Positions 24,485 through 32,940 of a stretch of DNA of 43,228 nucleotides are shown one piece after another (the first letter of the stretch is position 1; each line of letters begins with the position of its first letter). This DNA is from a bacterium. GTDB lineage: Bacteria > Spirochaetota > Spirochaetia > JABEVK01. The translations under genes and the position numbers were made by a program. The stretch covers positions 1 to 43,228 of the forward strand of contig JAJXVP010000005.1 in NCBI GenBank assembly GCA_021782055.1, in the 5' to 3' direction. The notes beneath the pieces are model-generated. The model did not search any database and had not been told where the DNA came from. It was given only the letters and a program-made list of their open reading frames with translations.

Positions 24485-25285
24485 ATGGAAGCCACTTTTG
24501 AAAAACTGCGCACTTTGCAGGATATTCTCTTTAAAAAATATCAGCTGGAACGCGAGATTCACGATATTCCCAAGGCCTTAGTAACTAAGACTGAGGTGTT
24601 GAACCGGGCGAAAAAGCTGTTTATTGAAAGAAATGAACAATCCGAACAGCTCAAGCAAAAAGTTCGTCGTATGCAGTTAGAACTCTCGGATGCCACAAAA
24701 AGGCGCGAAGATTTTGAAAAGCAGATGGACGTGATCAAGACGCAGAAAGAGTACGAGGCGCTTGATAAAGAAATTAAAGACGCCACCGAGAAGGAACAGA
24801 CCCTTCGCAAAGACATTCAGCGCGAAGAAAAAGAGCTCGAAGACCTGTTGTTGGTCTTAGAAAAGCAAGAGCGTCAGATAGCCTTAGATGAAGAAGAGCT
24901 CAAAGAAGAAGAACAAACGATCTCGTCAGCGAGTTCTTCAAAAAAAGCTCATTTAGAAGAACTGATCAAGGAAGAAAAATCCATTACTCCTGGTATGGAT
25001 GAAGAAATCCTTTTTAAGTTTGAACGCATTATCAAAAGTAAAGAGGGCTTGGGCATAGTGCCGATCACCAACGGTGTGTGCTCAGGCTGTCACGTAATTC
25101 TTCCCATGCAATTCGTGAACGAGGTGCATGACGGACAAGAGGTTAAGTTTTGTCCCTACTGCAGTCGTATTCTGTACTTTGAAAGCAGTATGGATCCGGC
25201 TCGCCGTGACCAGATCGAAAAAGCCGGAGCCTTGGCTGATTTGATTGAAGAAGACGAGGAAGAAGAGGAAGGCGACGAAGAGTAA
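24485..25285 (+). CDS. Coiled-coil zinc-ribbon protein (CT398/DUF164-like)
   Basis: A 266-residue protein: a long antiparallel coiled coil (about 1-170), then a zinc ribbon with two Cys pairs in VCSGCHVILP and FCPYCSRIL (about 198-226). An extremely acidic tail follows (EEDEEEEEGDEE). This is the family of Chlamydia CT398 and related C4-type zinc-ribbon proteins, for which binding to sigma-54 and to secretion-apparatus parts has been reported. It sits directly after rpoD and before rnpB. Cytoplasmic; a transcription- or RNA-linked role is only suggested by context. Confidence 0.85.
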   Translation: MEATFEKLRTLQDILFKKYQLEREIHDIPKALVTKTEVLNRAKKLFIERNEQSEQLKQKVRRMQLELSDATKRREDFEKQMDVIKTQKEYEALDKEIKDATEKEQTLRKDIQREEKELEDLLLVLEKQERQIALDEEELKEEEQTISSASSSKKAHLEELIKEEKSITPGMDEEILFKFERIIKSKEGLGIVPITNGVCSGCHVILPMQFVNEVHDGQEVKFCPYCSRILYFESSMDPARRDQIEKAGALADLIEEDEEEEEGDEE

Positions 25286-25289
25286 GAGG

Positions 25290-25652
25290 AAAACAGGTGG
25301 GCCGGGTCATCGCTTTGACTGTAAGGTTAAAGAGGAAAGTCCGGGCTCCGCAGGGCGTGACGCCGGGTAACGCCCGGGCGCCGCAAGGCGACAGAAAGGG
25401 CCACAGAAAATAACCGCCGGCTAGCTTGCTAACCGGTAAGGGTGAAAAGGTGAGGTAAGAGCTCACCGCTCTTCAGGCAACTGAAGGGGCAAAGGTAAAC
25501 CTCGTCAGGAGCAAAATCAAGCAGTAATGGGGCGGCTCGTCCATAACATTACGGGTAGATTGCGTCAGGGCTTTCGCAAGAAAGACCGTAGATAGATGAT
25601 GATCACTGCGGTGTAACCGTAGAACAGAACCCGGCTTATAGGCCTGCCTGTT
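25290..25652 (+). ncRNA. rnpB: RNase P RNA (bacterial type A)
   Basis: The catalytic RNA that trims tRNA 5' leaders. Seen directly: the conserved GAGGAAAGTCCGGGC block (25331-25345), the ACAGAAA element, the GGGTAGATTGCG-like distal region and the closing ACAGAACCCGGCTTATAGG (25623-25641). The ends pair as helix P1: AACAGGTGGGCC (25292-25303) with GGCCTGCCTGTT (25641-25652). Nine T's follow at 25651-25659. Ends are accurate to a few nt. The RNA begins just after the zinc-ribbon gene and abuts the next start codon. Confidence 0.95.
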
Positions 25653-25659
25653 TTTTTTT

Positions 25660-26586
25660 ATGAAACGTTATTCAACTTATCATTCATCAGCAAAGAAATC
25701 TTTAATTCTTCGAATCACCCTAGTGATTCTGGCCTCTGGCCTTTTGGGCTTTTTGGCCTGGTGGGGTATTTCACTTTTGAATCATCAGCCGCTTTCTCCT
25801 GCTCGGGTCGATGTAATGGCCCTTTGGAAAGCAGGAAAGTACGATGCGATTCTTAAAGCGGGTTCCGTCGAGCTAAAAAAACGTCCCATGGATACCGAGG
25901 CGTTAATCTTTTCAGGGTTTGCCGCCTTTCAAAAGGCGATGTCTGAAACCACCGAAGACAAACGAACTCCTCTTGTCGACGAGTCCATAGCCGATTTACG
26001 GCGCGCGTTGCTGTTGCCGAACTGCCCGTTGCAGCCTCAGATTCACTACATTCTCGGAAAGTCCTACTTTCACAAGGGCAAGTACTTTGCCGATGAAGCG
26101 GTCAAGGAACTGCTCTTGGCGCGAAAAATGGGGTACAACGCTTCGGATATGAACGAGTATTTGGGGCTTTCGTACAGCTTGATCGCGCATTATACGGACG
26201 CGGCGCAATACTTTTTGGCCGCTGTAAAAGAACACCCGTCAGATATTTTGTACTGGACGTTGGGTCAGACCTACTTCCTGATGAACGATTTGCCCAATGC
26301 CACCAAGTATTTGTTAGACGCCGTGCACCTGGCAAAGGAACCGAACCTGGAACAACGGTGCCGGTTTTTGTTAGGAACAATCTATCGGCGCAACAAGCAG
26401 TTTGATTTGGCAACGGCGCAATACAACAAGATTTTGGCGGCCAATCCCAACTCAGCAGATGCGCACTACTACCTGGGAGAAATTCAACTGGCTGAGGGTA
26501 ATAAAGACGCGGCCCGTGCCGAGTGGCGTAAAGCCTTTATGATCGATCCGTTGCATTTTAACGCGAATCAGAGGTTGTTTAACTAA
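25660..26586 (+). CDS. Membrane-anchored TPR protein
   Basis: A 308-residue protein with a basic N-terminus, one membrane helix (about 15-37) and then TPR repeats to the end. The best are VKELLLARKMGYNASDMNEY and the last two, QFDLATAQYNKILAANPNSA and NKDAARAEWRKAFMIDP. It is probably held at the inner membrane with the repeats outside. No Shine-Dalgarno site: the ATG immediately follows the nine T's that end rnpB, so translation needs read-through of rnpB or another signal. It precedes the mreBCD operon, and spirochaetes appear to keep this order, so a scaffold role in elongation is inferred. Confidence 0.8.
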   Translation: MKRYSTYHSSAKKSLILRITLVILASGLLGFLAWWGISLLNHQPLSPARVDVMALWKAGKYDAILKAGSVELKKRPMDTEALIFSGFAAFQKAMSETTEDKRTPLVDESIADLRRALLLPNCPLQPQIHYILGKSYFHKGKYFADEAVKELLLARKMGYNASDMNEYLGLSYSLIAHYTDAAQYFLAAVKEHPSDILYWTLGQTYFLMNDLPNATKYLLDAVHLAKEPNLEQRCRFLLGTIYRRNKQFDLATAQYNKILAANPNSADAHYYLGEIQLAEGNKDAARAEWRKAFMIDPLHFNANQRLFN

Positions 26587-26624
26587 ATGAAATATGCTAG
26601 CCTTGGGGCGTTTTAGGGGGGCTC

Positions 26625-27668
26625 ATGAGCGGACTGACGAACATTTTCTCCGCATTTTCATCCGATATTGGTATTGACTTAGGGACTTGCAACACGCTGG
26701 TCTATCTTCGTGGCAAAGGGATCGTCATTAACGAACCCTCCGTTGTCGCGGTTGAGCGGGGAACGAAGCGCGTCGTCGCTGTGGGGACAGAAGCCAAGCA
26801 TATGCTTTGGAAAACGCCGGGAGAAATCATAGCGATTCGACCGTTGCGGGATGGGGTTATTGCCGATTTAGAAACCACCGAAAAGATGATTCGCTATTTT
26901 ATTGGCAAAGTCCTTCCTAAACGCTGGTTTGTTCGCCCTCGTATGGTCATCGGGGTTCCTTCGTGTATTACTGAAGTGGAACGCCGCGCCGTCGAAGAAA
27001 GCGCTTTCAAAGCTGGGGCACGCGAAGTCAAAATTATCGAAGAATCTTTAGCCGCCGCTATCGGCGCTGATATCCCTATTTTCGAGCCCGCAGGGCACAT
27101 GGTTTGCGATATCGGCGGGGGGACTACTGAGATTTCGGTAATCTCGCTGGGTGGTATGGTAGTTACTAACGCCATTCGTCTGGGTGGCGACGAGTTTGAT
27201 GAGGCGATCATTAAACATGTGCGCAATGTGCATAACTTGATTATTGGCGAACAAACTGCCGAAAAGTTAAAAATCAGCATTGGGAATGCCGCGCCTGACA
27301 AGACCATTGAAAAGATGGAAATTAAAGGCACTGACGCGATTACCGGCTTGCCTCGCCGTTTAGAGATTGACTCGATTGAAGTCCGCGAAGCTTTGCAAGA
27401 ACCCATTAACGTGGTTATTGAAGAAGTGAAAAAGACGCTGGGGCAGACTCCTCCGGAACTCGCCGCCGATATTGTGGAACGCGGTATTGTGATGACGGGC
27501 GGTGGATCGTTGTTAAAGGGCCTCCCCAAACTCTTGGCGAAAGAAACGGGTGTTCCTGTCTTTTTGGCTGAAAATGCTCTGTACTGCGTGGCGTTGGGTG
27601 CCGGTATGTACTTTGATCAAGCTAAGCTCAACAACAACCGGAACGTGTACAATAACATCAACTCATGA
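26625..27668 (+). CDS. mreB: Rod-shape actin homologue MreB
   Basis: A 347-residue bacterial actin that polymerises under the inner membrane and guides wall elongation. ATPase motifs: phosphate 1 [19 protein letters not shown], phosphate 2 [18 protein letters not shown], and adenosine motif [28 protein letters not shown] at the N-terminus is the membrane-binding helix region. AGGGGGG lies 4 nt before the ATG. Its stop overlaps mreC (ATGA). First of the five-gene shape operon. Confidence 0.97.
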   Translation: MSGLTNIFSAFSSDIGIDLGTCNTLVYLRGKGIVINEPSVVAVERGTKRVVAVGTEAKHMLWKTPGEIIAIRPLRDGVIADLETTEKMIRYFIGKVLPKRWFVRPRMVIGVPSCITEVERRAVEESAFKAGAREVKIIEESLAAAIGADIPIFEPAGHMVCDIGGGTTEISVISLGGMVVTNAIRLGGDEFDEAIIKHVRNVHNLIIGEQTAEKLKISIGNAAPDKTIEKMEIKGTDAITGLPRRLEIDSIEVREALQEPINVVIEEVKKTLGQTPPELAADIVERGIVMTGGGSLLKGLPKLLAKETGVPVFLAENALYCVALGAGMYFDQAKLNNNRNVYNNINS

Positions 27669-28519
27669 GAGGTCATGGTCCACTAAGGGGCCTTGTTCAA
27701 CGTTACCGACAAGGCCTGCTCACGCTTTTGTTGCTTGCGGTTTCCTCTCTGATGATTTTCTTTCAAGGGACACCGGGTGTGGCCCAGCCTCAGCAAATAG
27801 GGCTGGCCATTTTTTCGACCCTGGAAGGTGTCATCACCGGAGTTGTTTCGGGTATTGGTAATGTTATTACCAATTGGAGCGACCTGGTTGCCGCTAAACA
27901 AAAGTTAGATGCCGATGAAGCGAAATTAAAGTCGCTGGCCGGTGTCGAACGTGAAGTCGTGGCCCTCAAAGATGAAAATTCCCGTTTAAAAGAACAGCTT
28001 GCCTTTAAGACAGCGACGCCCTATACGTTGCTCCCTGCTCAAATCATCGCAAAAGACCCGTCACGGGTTTATGCGTCATTCACAATTAACCAGGGTTACT
28101 TGCAAGGCGTAAAAAAAGATCAACCGGTTATTGCCTACCAGAACAATATTTACGGCTTAGTTGGCAAGATTCAGATGGTGGGGTTAACAACTTCGGTTGT
28201 TCAGCCCATTTTGGATGGCAATATGTATGTGGCCGCACGCTTTCAAAATAGCCGGTTTGAGGGCCTTGTCTCGGGTAAGGGCAGTAACGAAGAAGCCCTC
28301 AAAATGTCGTATGTTGAAAAGAAAGCGGCCGAAGAGGTACATCTCGGCGATTTGGTGGTAACTTCGGGGCTCGACTCGCTGTACCCCGAGGGCCTGCTTA
28401 TTGGCCGCGTTCACTCCATTTCGGCGAAAGAATATGAAACAGCCCTTGATATTGATTTAGAGCCTGTGATTTCGTTTTCTCAGCTGGAGTATGTTGCTGT
28501 GATTCAGAGGGCGCCATGA
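27665..28519 (+). CDS. mreC: Rod-shape protein MreC
   Basis: A 284-residue periplasmic scaffold of the elongation machinery that activates PBP2-RodA. One N-terminal membrane helix (about 18-36), then a coiled coil (about 70-120, with [20 protein letters not shown]) and two beta-barrel subdomains. The family segments [19 protein letters not shown] and [20 protein letters not shown] are visible. It overlaps mreB and mreD by 4 nt each, so all three are translationally coupled. Confidence 0.95.
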   Translation: MRGHGPLRGLVQRYRQGLLTLLLLAVSSLMIFFQGTPGVAQPQQIGLAIFSTLEGVITGVVSGIGNVITNWSDLVAAKQKLDADEAKLKSLAGVEREVVALKDENSRLKEQLAFKTATPYTLLPAQIIAKDPSRVYASFTINQGYLQGVKKDQPVIAYQNNIYGLVGKIQMVGLTTSVVQPILDGNMYVAARFQNSRFEGLVSGKGSNEEALKMSYVEKKAAEEVHLGDLVVTSGLDSLYPEGLLIGRVHSISAKEYETALDIDLEPVISFSQLEYVAVIQRAP

Positions 28520-29037
28520 TTAAGCCGTTGTTGTGGGGATTATTCTTCTTGCTCCTTGTTGTGCTTCTTCAAACCACGGTTTGGAATGTGACGGCGTTGT
28601 GGGGCGTCAAAGCCGACCTTGTTCTCGTTTTGTTCTTCTTTTTGGCAGTTCATAATAATGTTATCCCTAGCACGTTGATGGGATTTTTGACTGGGTTGAG
28701 CCTAGACTTTATAACAGGGGGAACTCCGGGATATCACGCCTTTATTTTTACCTTGGCGGGCTATATCTTGGGGCATTGGAAGGGCAAAATCTTTTTTGAC
28801 CCGTTGGCCATCCCGTTACTCTTGGCTGCGTTTGCCACTTTTTACAACACGATTGCCGGGTTTCTCCTTTCGGCGATCTTTCATCTGGGGCGAACGTTTT
28901 CTGATTACTTTAACTTTTCGTTTTTGTTAGCTTTGATTCTGAACCTCGTCGCGGCACCTATCCTTTGGGCTGTTTTCCATGCCATTCGTCAAAGGGCTTT
29001 ACGCTCAAGGAGGGGGGGCTTCGATGTCGAAAATTGA
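28516..29037 (+). CDS. mreD: Rod-shape protein MreD
   Basis: A 173-residue integral membrane protein with about five to six membrane segments and the MreD-typical DLVLVLFFFLAVHNN and GLSLDFITGGTPGYHAFIF stretches. It belongs to the elongasome with MreC. ATG overlaps the mreC stop (ATGA). Its last 14 nt overlap the PBP2 start. Identification is by position plus membrane pattern, as MreD is weakly conserved. Confidence 0.9.
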   Translation: MIKPLLWGLFFLLLVVLLQTTVWNVTALWGVKADLVLVLFFFLAVHNNVIPSTLMGFLTGLSLDFITGGTPGYHAFIFTLAGYILGHWKGKIFFDPLAIPLLLAAFATFYNTIAGFLLSAIFHLGRTFSDYFNFSFLLALILNLVAAPILWAVFHAIRQRALRSRRGGFDVEN

Positions 29038-30874
29038 TTCGGTTCCAGGAGCGCAGACTTCTAAGAACCGAGTCATCCTTCTGGCGATTCTTCTGGGCCT
29101 CATCGTTGCTGTTTACATCATGCACCTGTTTTCGATGCAGGTGATTCAAACTCAAAAGTATAAAGAAAGAGCAACCGTAATTTCTCAGCGCACGATTGAT
29201 ATTCCCGCTAAACGGGGTGAAATCTTTGACCGCCATGCGGACGTGCCCCTCGTGCGTAACATTGATTCCTTTCAAGTTGACTTTAACCCTGCCGAAGTGC
29301 CACCTGGTCAAGTACCCTTGGTGTTGTCGAAGTTGGCGGTTCTGCTCAAAGCCCCTTACACCGATTTGGATGCAAGAGTCCCGTTGAGTTCGTACCCGAT
29401 TTACCAAAATATTGAACTAAAAAAAGGCGTGGACTACCATACCATAGCCTCGATCGCGGAGCGACTCAATGAGTTGCCAGGGGTTAGCTGGCGAAGCACT
29501 CCCATTCGCGACTATATCGATAACGGCTCGCTGGCTCACGTGATAGGCTATGTTGGGAACATTACTCAAGATGAACTTCAGGTGTTGTATAACCAAGGCT
29601 ACGGCATCCATAGCGTGATAGGCAAAAACGGTATCGAAAAAAAGTTTGATATGATTTTACGGGGTAAGGATGGCACCCGCTTTCGTACCGTTGACGTGAA
29701 TGGCCGTAGCGTCGACAGTCCGAGCACCGCAGAGATTGCCCCCATTCCCGGCCATGATATTGTTTTGACCATCGATCGGACCTATCAAAAGATCGCTCAG
29801 GAAGCTCTGGGACCGCGTAATGGTTCGGTGGTCATTTTGCGACCTTCGACCGGTGAGATTTTAGCGATGGTATCGTACCCCTACTACGACGCCAACGTGT
29901 TCTATACTGACCATGCCGCTACCGAGTTTGACCGCTTGCAAACTGACCCTGCGTTTCCGTTCTTAAATCGAGCCATTCAGTCTGCGTACCCTGCGGGCTC
30001 GATCTTTAAATTGGTGATGACAACAGCCGCCCTTGGTGAAAACGTTATTGATCCACAAAAGAAGATTTTTTGTGGTCCGTCATACAAGCTAGCCGGGCAA
30101 GTGTTCCGGGAGCATATTCCCAACGGGTTTGGTTGGATTGACCTTGCCGACGCCCTTGCAGATTCGGCTGACGTGTACTACTACCAGCTTGGCGAAGAGT
30201 ACTTAGGCATCGACAAGATTGACAACTATGCGAAAAAGTTTGGGTTGGGTCAAACCACGGGCGTCGACTTGCCAGGCGAAGTGCAAGGTCTGGTTCCGAC
30301 ACCAAAGTGGAAAGAACGGGTGTTGAATTACCCTTGGTTGGGGGGCGACACCGTCAACTTGTCGATTGGGCAGGGTTATTTGCAAGTCTCGCCGCTTCAA
30401 ATGGCCGATGTGGTAGCTATGATCATCAATAATGGCAAAATCTACCGGCCTTACGTGGTTAAAGAAATTTTGGACCCCATTACCAAAAAAGTGGTTGAAG
30501 AAACCAAGCCCGAATTAGAATACGAGCTTAAACTCCCTGATAAGGTGTGGAGCGAGGTTCGAGCGGACATGCGTGGGGTTATTACCCGAGGTACCGCCGA
30601 CGTTGTTGTGACCACCCATGCCACCGAAGTGGCCGGTAAAACGGGAACAGCCGAGGACGGCGCGAAAGGATCTTCGAATCACTCGTGGTTTGTTTCTTAT
30701 GCCCCTTACAATGAAACTGACCCCAGCAAACAGATCGTTGTTGTTGTTCAAGTCGAGCGGACCAATCGCTGGGAATGGTGGGCGCCCAAAGCCGCCAATA
30801 TTATCTTTCAAGCGATTTTTGGGCATCAAACCTACGAACAGGCTGTCAAAGAACTTCATCCTTGGTATATGTGA
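29024..30874 (+). CDS. mrdA: Penicillin-binding protein 2 (elongation transpeptidase)
   Basis: A class B PBP, 616 residues, that cross-links peptidoglycan during cell elongation. Cytoplasmic tail, one membrane helix (about 15-38), pedestal domain with the RGEIFDRH motif, then transpeptidase domain. Active-site Ser326 lies in YPAGSIFK (SxxK). The second motif is SADVYYY, with Asp where SxN has Asn, and KTGTAED supplies KTG. The ATG at 29024 has AAGGAGGGGGG upstream and falls inside the end of mreD; upstream in-frame codons are unsupported. Works with RodA, encoded 5 nt downstream. Confidence 0.95.
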   Translation: MSKIDSVPGAQTSKNRVILLAILLGLIVAVYIMHLFSMQVIQTQKYKERATVISQRTIDIPAKRGEIFDRHADVPLVRNIDSFQVDFNPAEVPPGQVPLVLSKLAVLLKAPYTDLDARVPLSSYPIYQNIELKKGVDYHTIASIAERLNELPGVSWRSTPIRDYIDNGSLAHVIGYVGNITQDELQVLYNQGYGIHSVIGKNGIEKKFDMILRGKDGTRFRTVDVNGRSVDSPSTAEIAPIPGHDIVLTIDRTYQKIAQEALGPRNGSVVILRPSTGEILAMVSYPYYDANVFYTDHAATEFDRLQTDPAFPFLNRAIQSAYPAGSIFKLVMTTAALGENVIDPQKKIFCGPSYKLAGQVFREHIPNGFGWIDLADALADSADVYYYQLGEEYLGIDKIDNYAKKFGLGQTTGVDLPGEVQGLVPTPKWKERVLNYPWLGGDTVNLSIGQGYLQVSPLQMADVVAMIINNGKIYRPYVVKEILDPITKKVVEETKPELEYELKLPDKVWSEVRADMRGVITRGTADVVVTTHATEVAGKTGTAEDGAKGSSNHSWFVSYAPYNETDPSKQIVVVVQVERTNRWEWWAPKAANIIFQAIFGHQTYEQAVKELHPWYM

Positions 30875-30879
30875 GTTGT

Positions 30880-32202
30880 ATGCTTAACGAAGAATCCCCT
30901 AAAACTGTCTTGCAGTTTGATCCATTTCTTTTGATCCCCGTTATCGCCTTGATGACGATAGGCGTGCTGTTTATCTTTTCGAGCGGTGTGAACTCGAGCG
31001 GTGTAATCGTTTCGGATGAGTATAAGCGCCAGCTCTTTTGGGTGGGCTTGGCTTTGATTTTGATGCTGACCTTCAGCTACGTCAGCTACAACGTCCTCAA
31101 AGACTTCAGCTTTTACATTTTTTTGCTTTTTATGGTTCTGCTTGTACTCACTTTAATTTTTGGAAAGGTTGTCAATGGTGCCAAAGCGTGGCTAGGGGTT
31201 TTTGGACTAGGAGGTCAGCCTTCCGAGTTTACCAAAATTGCCACGATTTTGTTGCTGGCCCGTTTCTTAAAGCAACATCAGGCCAACATTAAAAAGCTGA
31301 GTGTCATTTTTCGGGCCGTTGGAATTCTCTTGGTTCCCATGTTCTTAATTTTAAGACAGCCGGACACGGGCACGACCTTGGTTTTTATCCCCTTGTTTTT
31401 GTTTATGCTTTTTGTGGCCGGAGCCAAGGTAAGGCACATCCTTTACGTTGCGCTTACAGGGTTTATTGCCATAGTCATAGCTTTGTACCCCTCGATAGAA
31501 GCGATGGTGCTGCATCAAGACAATGGGCTGGGAACGCTTTTAACGAGCCTTAACCTTATGGGTGTGGTTGCCTTGAGCTTTTTGGTGATCAGTGTCCTGT
31601 CGTGGCTGGGTTGGAAAAAATACAAGTCGACCATCTTATACTGGTGTTTATACTTTTTTTCGTTGGCGTTCTTTGCCTTGGTGGTAGGGACGTTGTTGCG
31701 TCACGTTCTGAAAGATTATCAGGTGATGCGTTTTATTGTCTTTCTTAACCCCAGCATTGATCCTCGAGGGTCTGGTTGGAACCTTTTGCAGTCTATGACG
31801 GCAATTGGTTCGGGCGGCTTAACGGGAAAAGGCTTTTTGGCGGGTACGCAGTCCCATTACCGGTTTTTACCCATGCAAAGCACTGACTTTATCTTTTCGA
31901 TTTTAGGCGAAGAGTGGGGCTTTTGGGGAGGGCTTTTAGTCTTTGGCTTTTATGGGCTCTTGCTCGGCCGTCTTTTGTGGATCATGTACCATATTAAAGA
32001 TGTCTACGGCATTTTGGTCATTGCCGGTTTTGTTGCGGTCTTTGCCACCCACTTGTTTATTAACGTTGGTATGACGATCGGCATCATGCCGGTTACGGGT
32101 ATTCCGTTGTACTTTATGTCTTATGGTGGGTCGTCCTTGATGGCGGCGTCCATTGCCGTGGGAATCGCCATGAACATCTACAACCGGCGCTTTATGTACT
32201 AG
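30880..32202 (+). CDS. rodA: RodA, SEDS-family peptidoglycan glycosyltransferase
   Basis: A 440-residue polytopic protein (about ten membrane segments) that polymerises lipid II with PBP2. SEDS motifs: QPSEFTKIATILLLARFL, LRQPDTGTTLVFIPLFLF (catalytic Asp region), GGLTGKGFLAGTQSHYRFLP, STDFIFSILGEEWGFWGG and the final MSYGGSSLMAASIAVGI. Between the fourth and sixth helix groups is a longer central section (about 200-275) than in E. coli RodA. ATG at 30880 is 5 nt after the PBP2 stop. No clear terminator follows; the gene converges on tRNA-Val. Confidence 0.93.
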   Translation: MLNEESPKTVLQFDPFLLIPVIALMTIGVLFIFSSGVNSSGVIVSDEYKRQLFWVGLALILMLTFSYVSYNVLKDFSFYIFLLFMVLLVLTLIFGKVVNGAKAWLGVFGLGGQPSEFTKIATILLLARFLKQHQANIKKLSVIFRAVGILLVPMFLILRQPDTGTTLVFIPLFLFMLFVAGAKVRHILYVALTGFIAIVIALYPSIEAMVLHQDNGLGTLLTSLNLMGVVALSFLVISVLSWLGWKKYKSTILYWCLYFFSLAFFALVVGTLLRHVLKDYQVMRFIVFLNPSIDPRGSGWNLLQSMTAIGSGGLTGKGFLAGTQSHYRFLPMQSTDFIFSILGEEWGFWGGLLVFGFYGLLLGRLLWIMYHIKDVYGILVIAGFVAVFATHLFINVGMTIGIMPVTGIPLYFMSYGGSSLMAASIAVGIAMNIYNRRFMY

Positions 32203-32271
32203 AAAGATATGTCCTAGAAAAAGGAAAGGTAGCAGTTACGGGAAGGGTTTGGATGAGGAGAGAGAAAGGTT

Positions 32272-32345
32272 TGGACGAAGAGGGATTCGAACCCCCGACA
32301 TCCTGCGTGTAAGGCAGGCGCTCTAACCAGCTGAGCTATTCGTCC
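32272..32345 (-). tRNA. tRNA-Val (anticodon TAC)
   Basis: On the minus strand: acceptor GGACGAA/TTCGTCC, D stem GCTC/GAGC, anticodon stem CCTGC/GCAGG with loop CTTACAC (anticodon UAC), T arm with TTCGAAT. CCA is not encoded. A 16-bp perfect palindrome (32350-32365) lies 4 nt upstream of its 5' end. Confidence 0.95.
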
Positions 32346-32349
32346 GATC

Positions 32350-32365
32350 TTACCTTTAAAGGTAA
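32350..32365. repeat. 16-bp perfect palindrome upstream of tRNA-Val
   Basis: TTACCTTTAAAGGTAA reads the same on both strands. It sits where a tRNA-Val -10 element would be, between the gene and the ilvN terminator. It may be an operator or simply a promoter-like AT core. Confidence 0.6.
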
Positions 32366-32380
32366 ACTGAAACAGCGAAG

Positions 32381-32419
32381 AAAAAATACCAGCTTGGCAA
32401 GGCTTTTGTCAAGCTGGTA
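32381..32419 (-). terminator. Rho-independent terminator of ilvB-ilvN
   Basis: Minus-strand hairpin: a 10-bp stem (32387-32396 with 32410-32419), extended inward by three pairs past one mismatch, followed on the minus strand by a run of six T's (32386-32381). It begins 8 nt after the ilvN stop. It also contains a TTGACA with TATTTT 18 nt downstream, which could act as a promoter for tRNA-Val. Confidence 0.85.
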
Positions 32420-32426
32420 CAGCACC

Positions 32427-32939
32427 TTAATCCTGTGAGGTTTTGTGTGCCCCTCGAGTGATAAGAATCTTGCCCGAGCGGACCAATTCCAGGATGCCGT
32501 AGGGACGAAGCATCTCCATCAAAGTGTTGATCTTTTCGGACTTGCCCGTGATCATCAAGGTCAAGGTGTTCGGGGTCAGATCTTCGGTCACGGCTTTAAA
32601 CGCCTGCGCGATCTGCAAAACTTCAGAACGTTTTTCGAGGGAACAGTTAACCTTGAACAGAGCAATCTCTCGCTTAATCACATCGGCCGAGCTGTAGTCC
32701 CGGGCACTGACCACATCGACCAGCTTGTTGAGTTGTCCCAAAATTTGGTCTAGGGTCGCGCGGTCCCCCGAGGCTACGATATTCATATACGAAAAATCGG
32801 GGTCGGTGGAAGGCGACACGACAAGGCTGTCAATGTTATACCCGCGACGCGAAAACACCAGAGCGATGCGATTCAGTACCCCAGGCTTGTTGGCAACATA
32901 AAGGCTGATGGTATGACTTTGTTGAGTTTGAAGGTCCAT
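32427..32939 (-). CDS. ilvN: Acetolactate synthase small (regulatory) subunit
   Basis: A 170-residue IlvN/IlvH protein that activates the catalytic subunit and gives valine feedback control. The N-terminal ACT domain contains the ligand-binding loop YVANKPGVLNRIALVFSRRGYNID; the C-terminal half (about 90-165) is the second ACT-like domain. ATG at 32939 has GGAG 8 nt upstream. An in-frame longer frame would run into ilvB and lacks family similarity. It follows ilvB with a single base between stop and start. Confidence 0.93.
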   Translation of the reverse strand: MDLQTQQSHTISLYVANKPGVLNRIALVFSRRGYNIDSLVVSPSTDPDFSYMNIVASGDRATLDQILGQLNKLVDVVSARDYSSADVIKREIALFKVNCSLEKRSEVLQIAQAFKAVTEDLTPNTLTLMITGKSEKINTLMEMLRPYGILELVRSGKILITRGAHKTSQD

Positions 32940-32940
32940 T

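Noticed and set aside
26894..27529. 211-codon minus-strand open frame
   Set aside because: Exactly antisense to mreB, whose ATPase motifs are unmistakable; composition is that of a mirrored coding strand.
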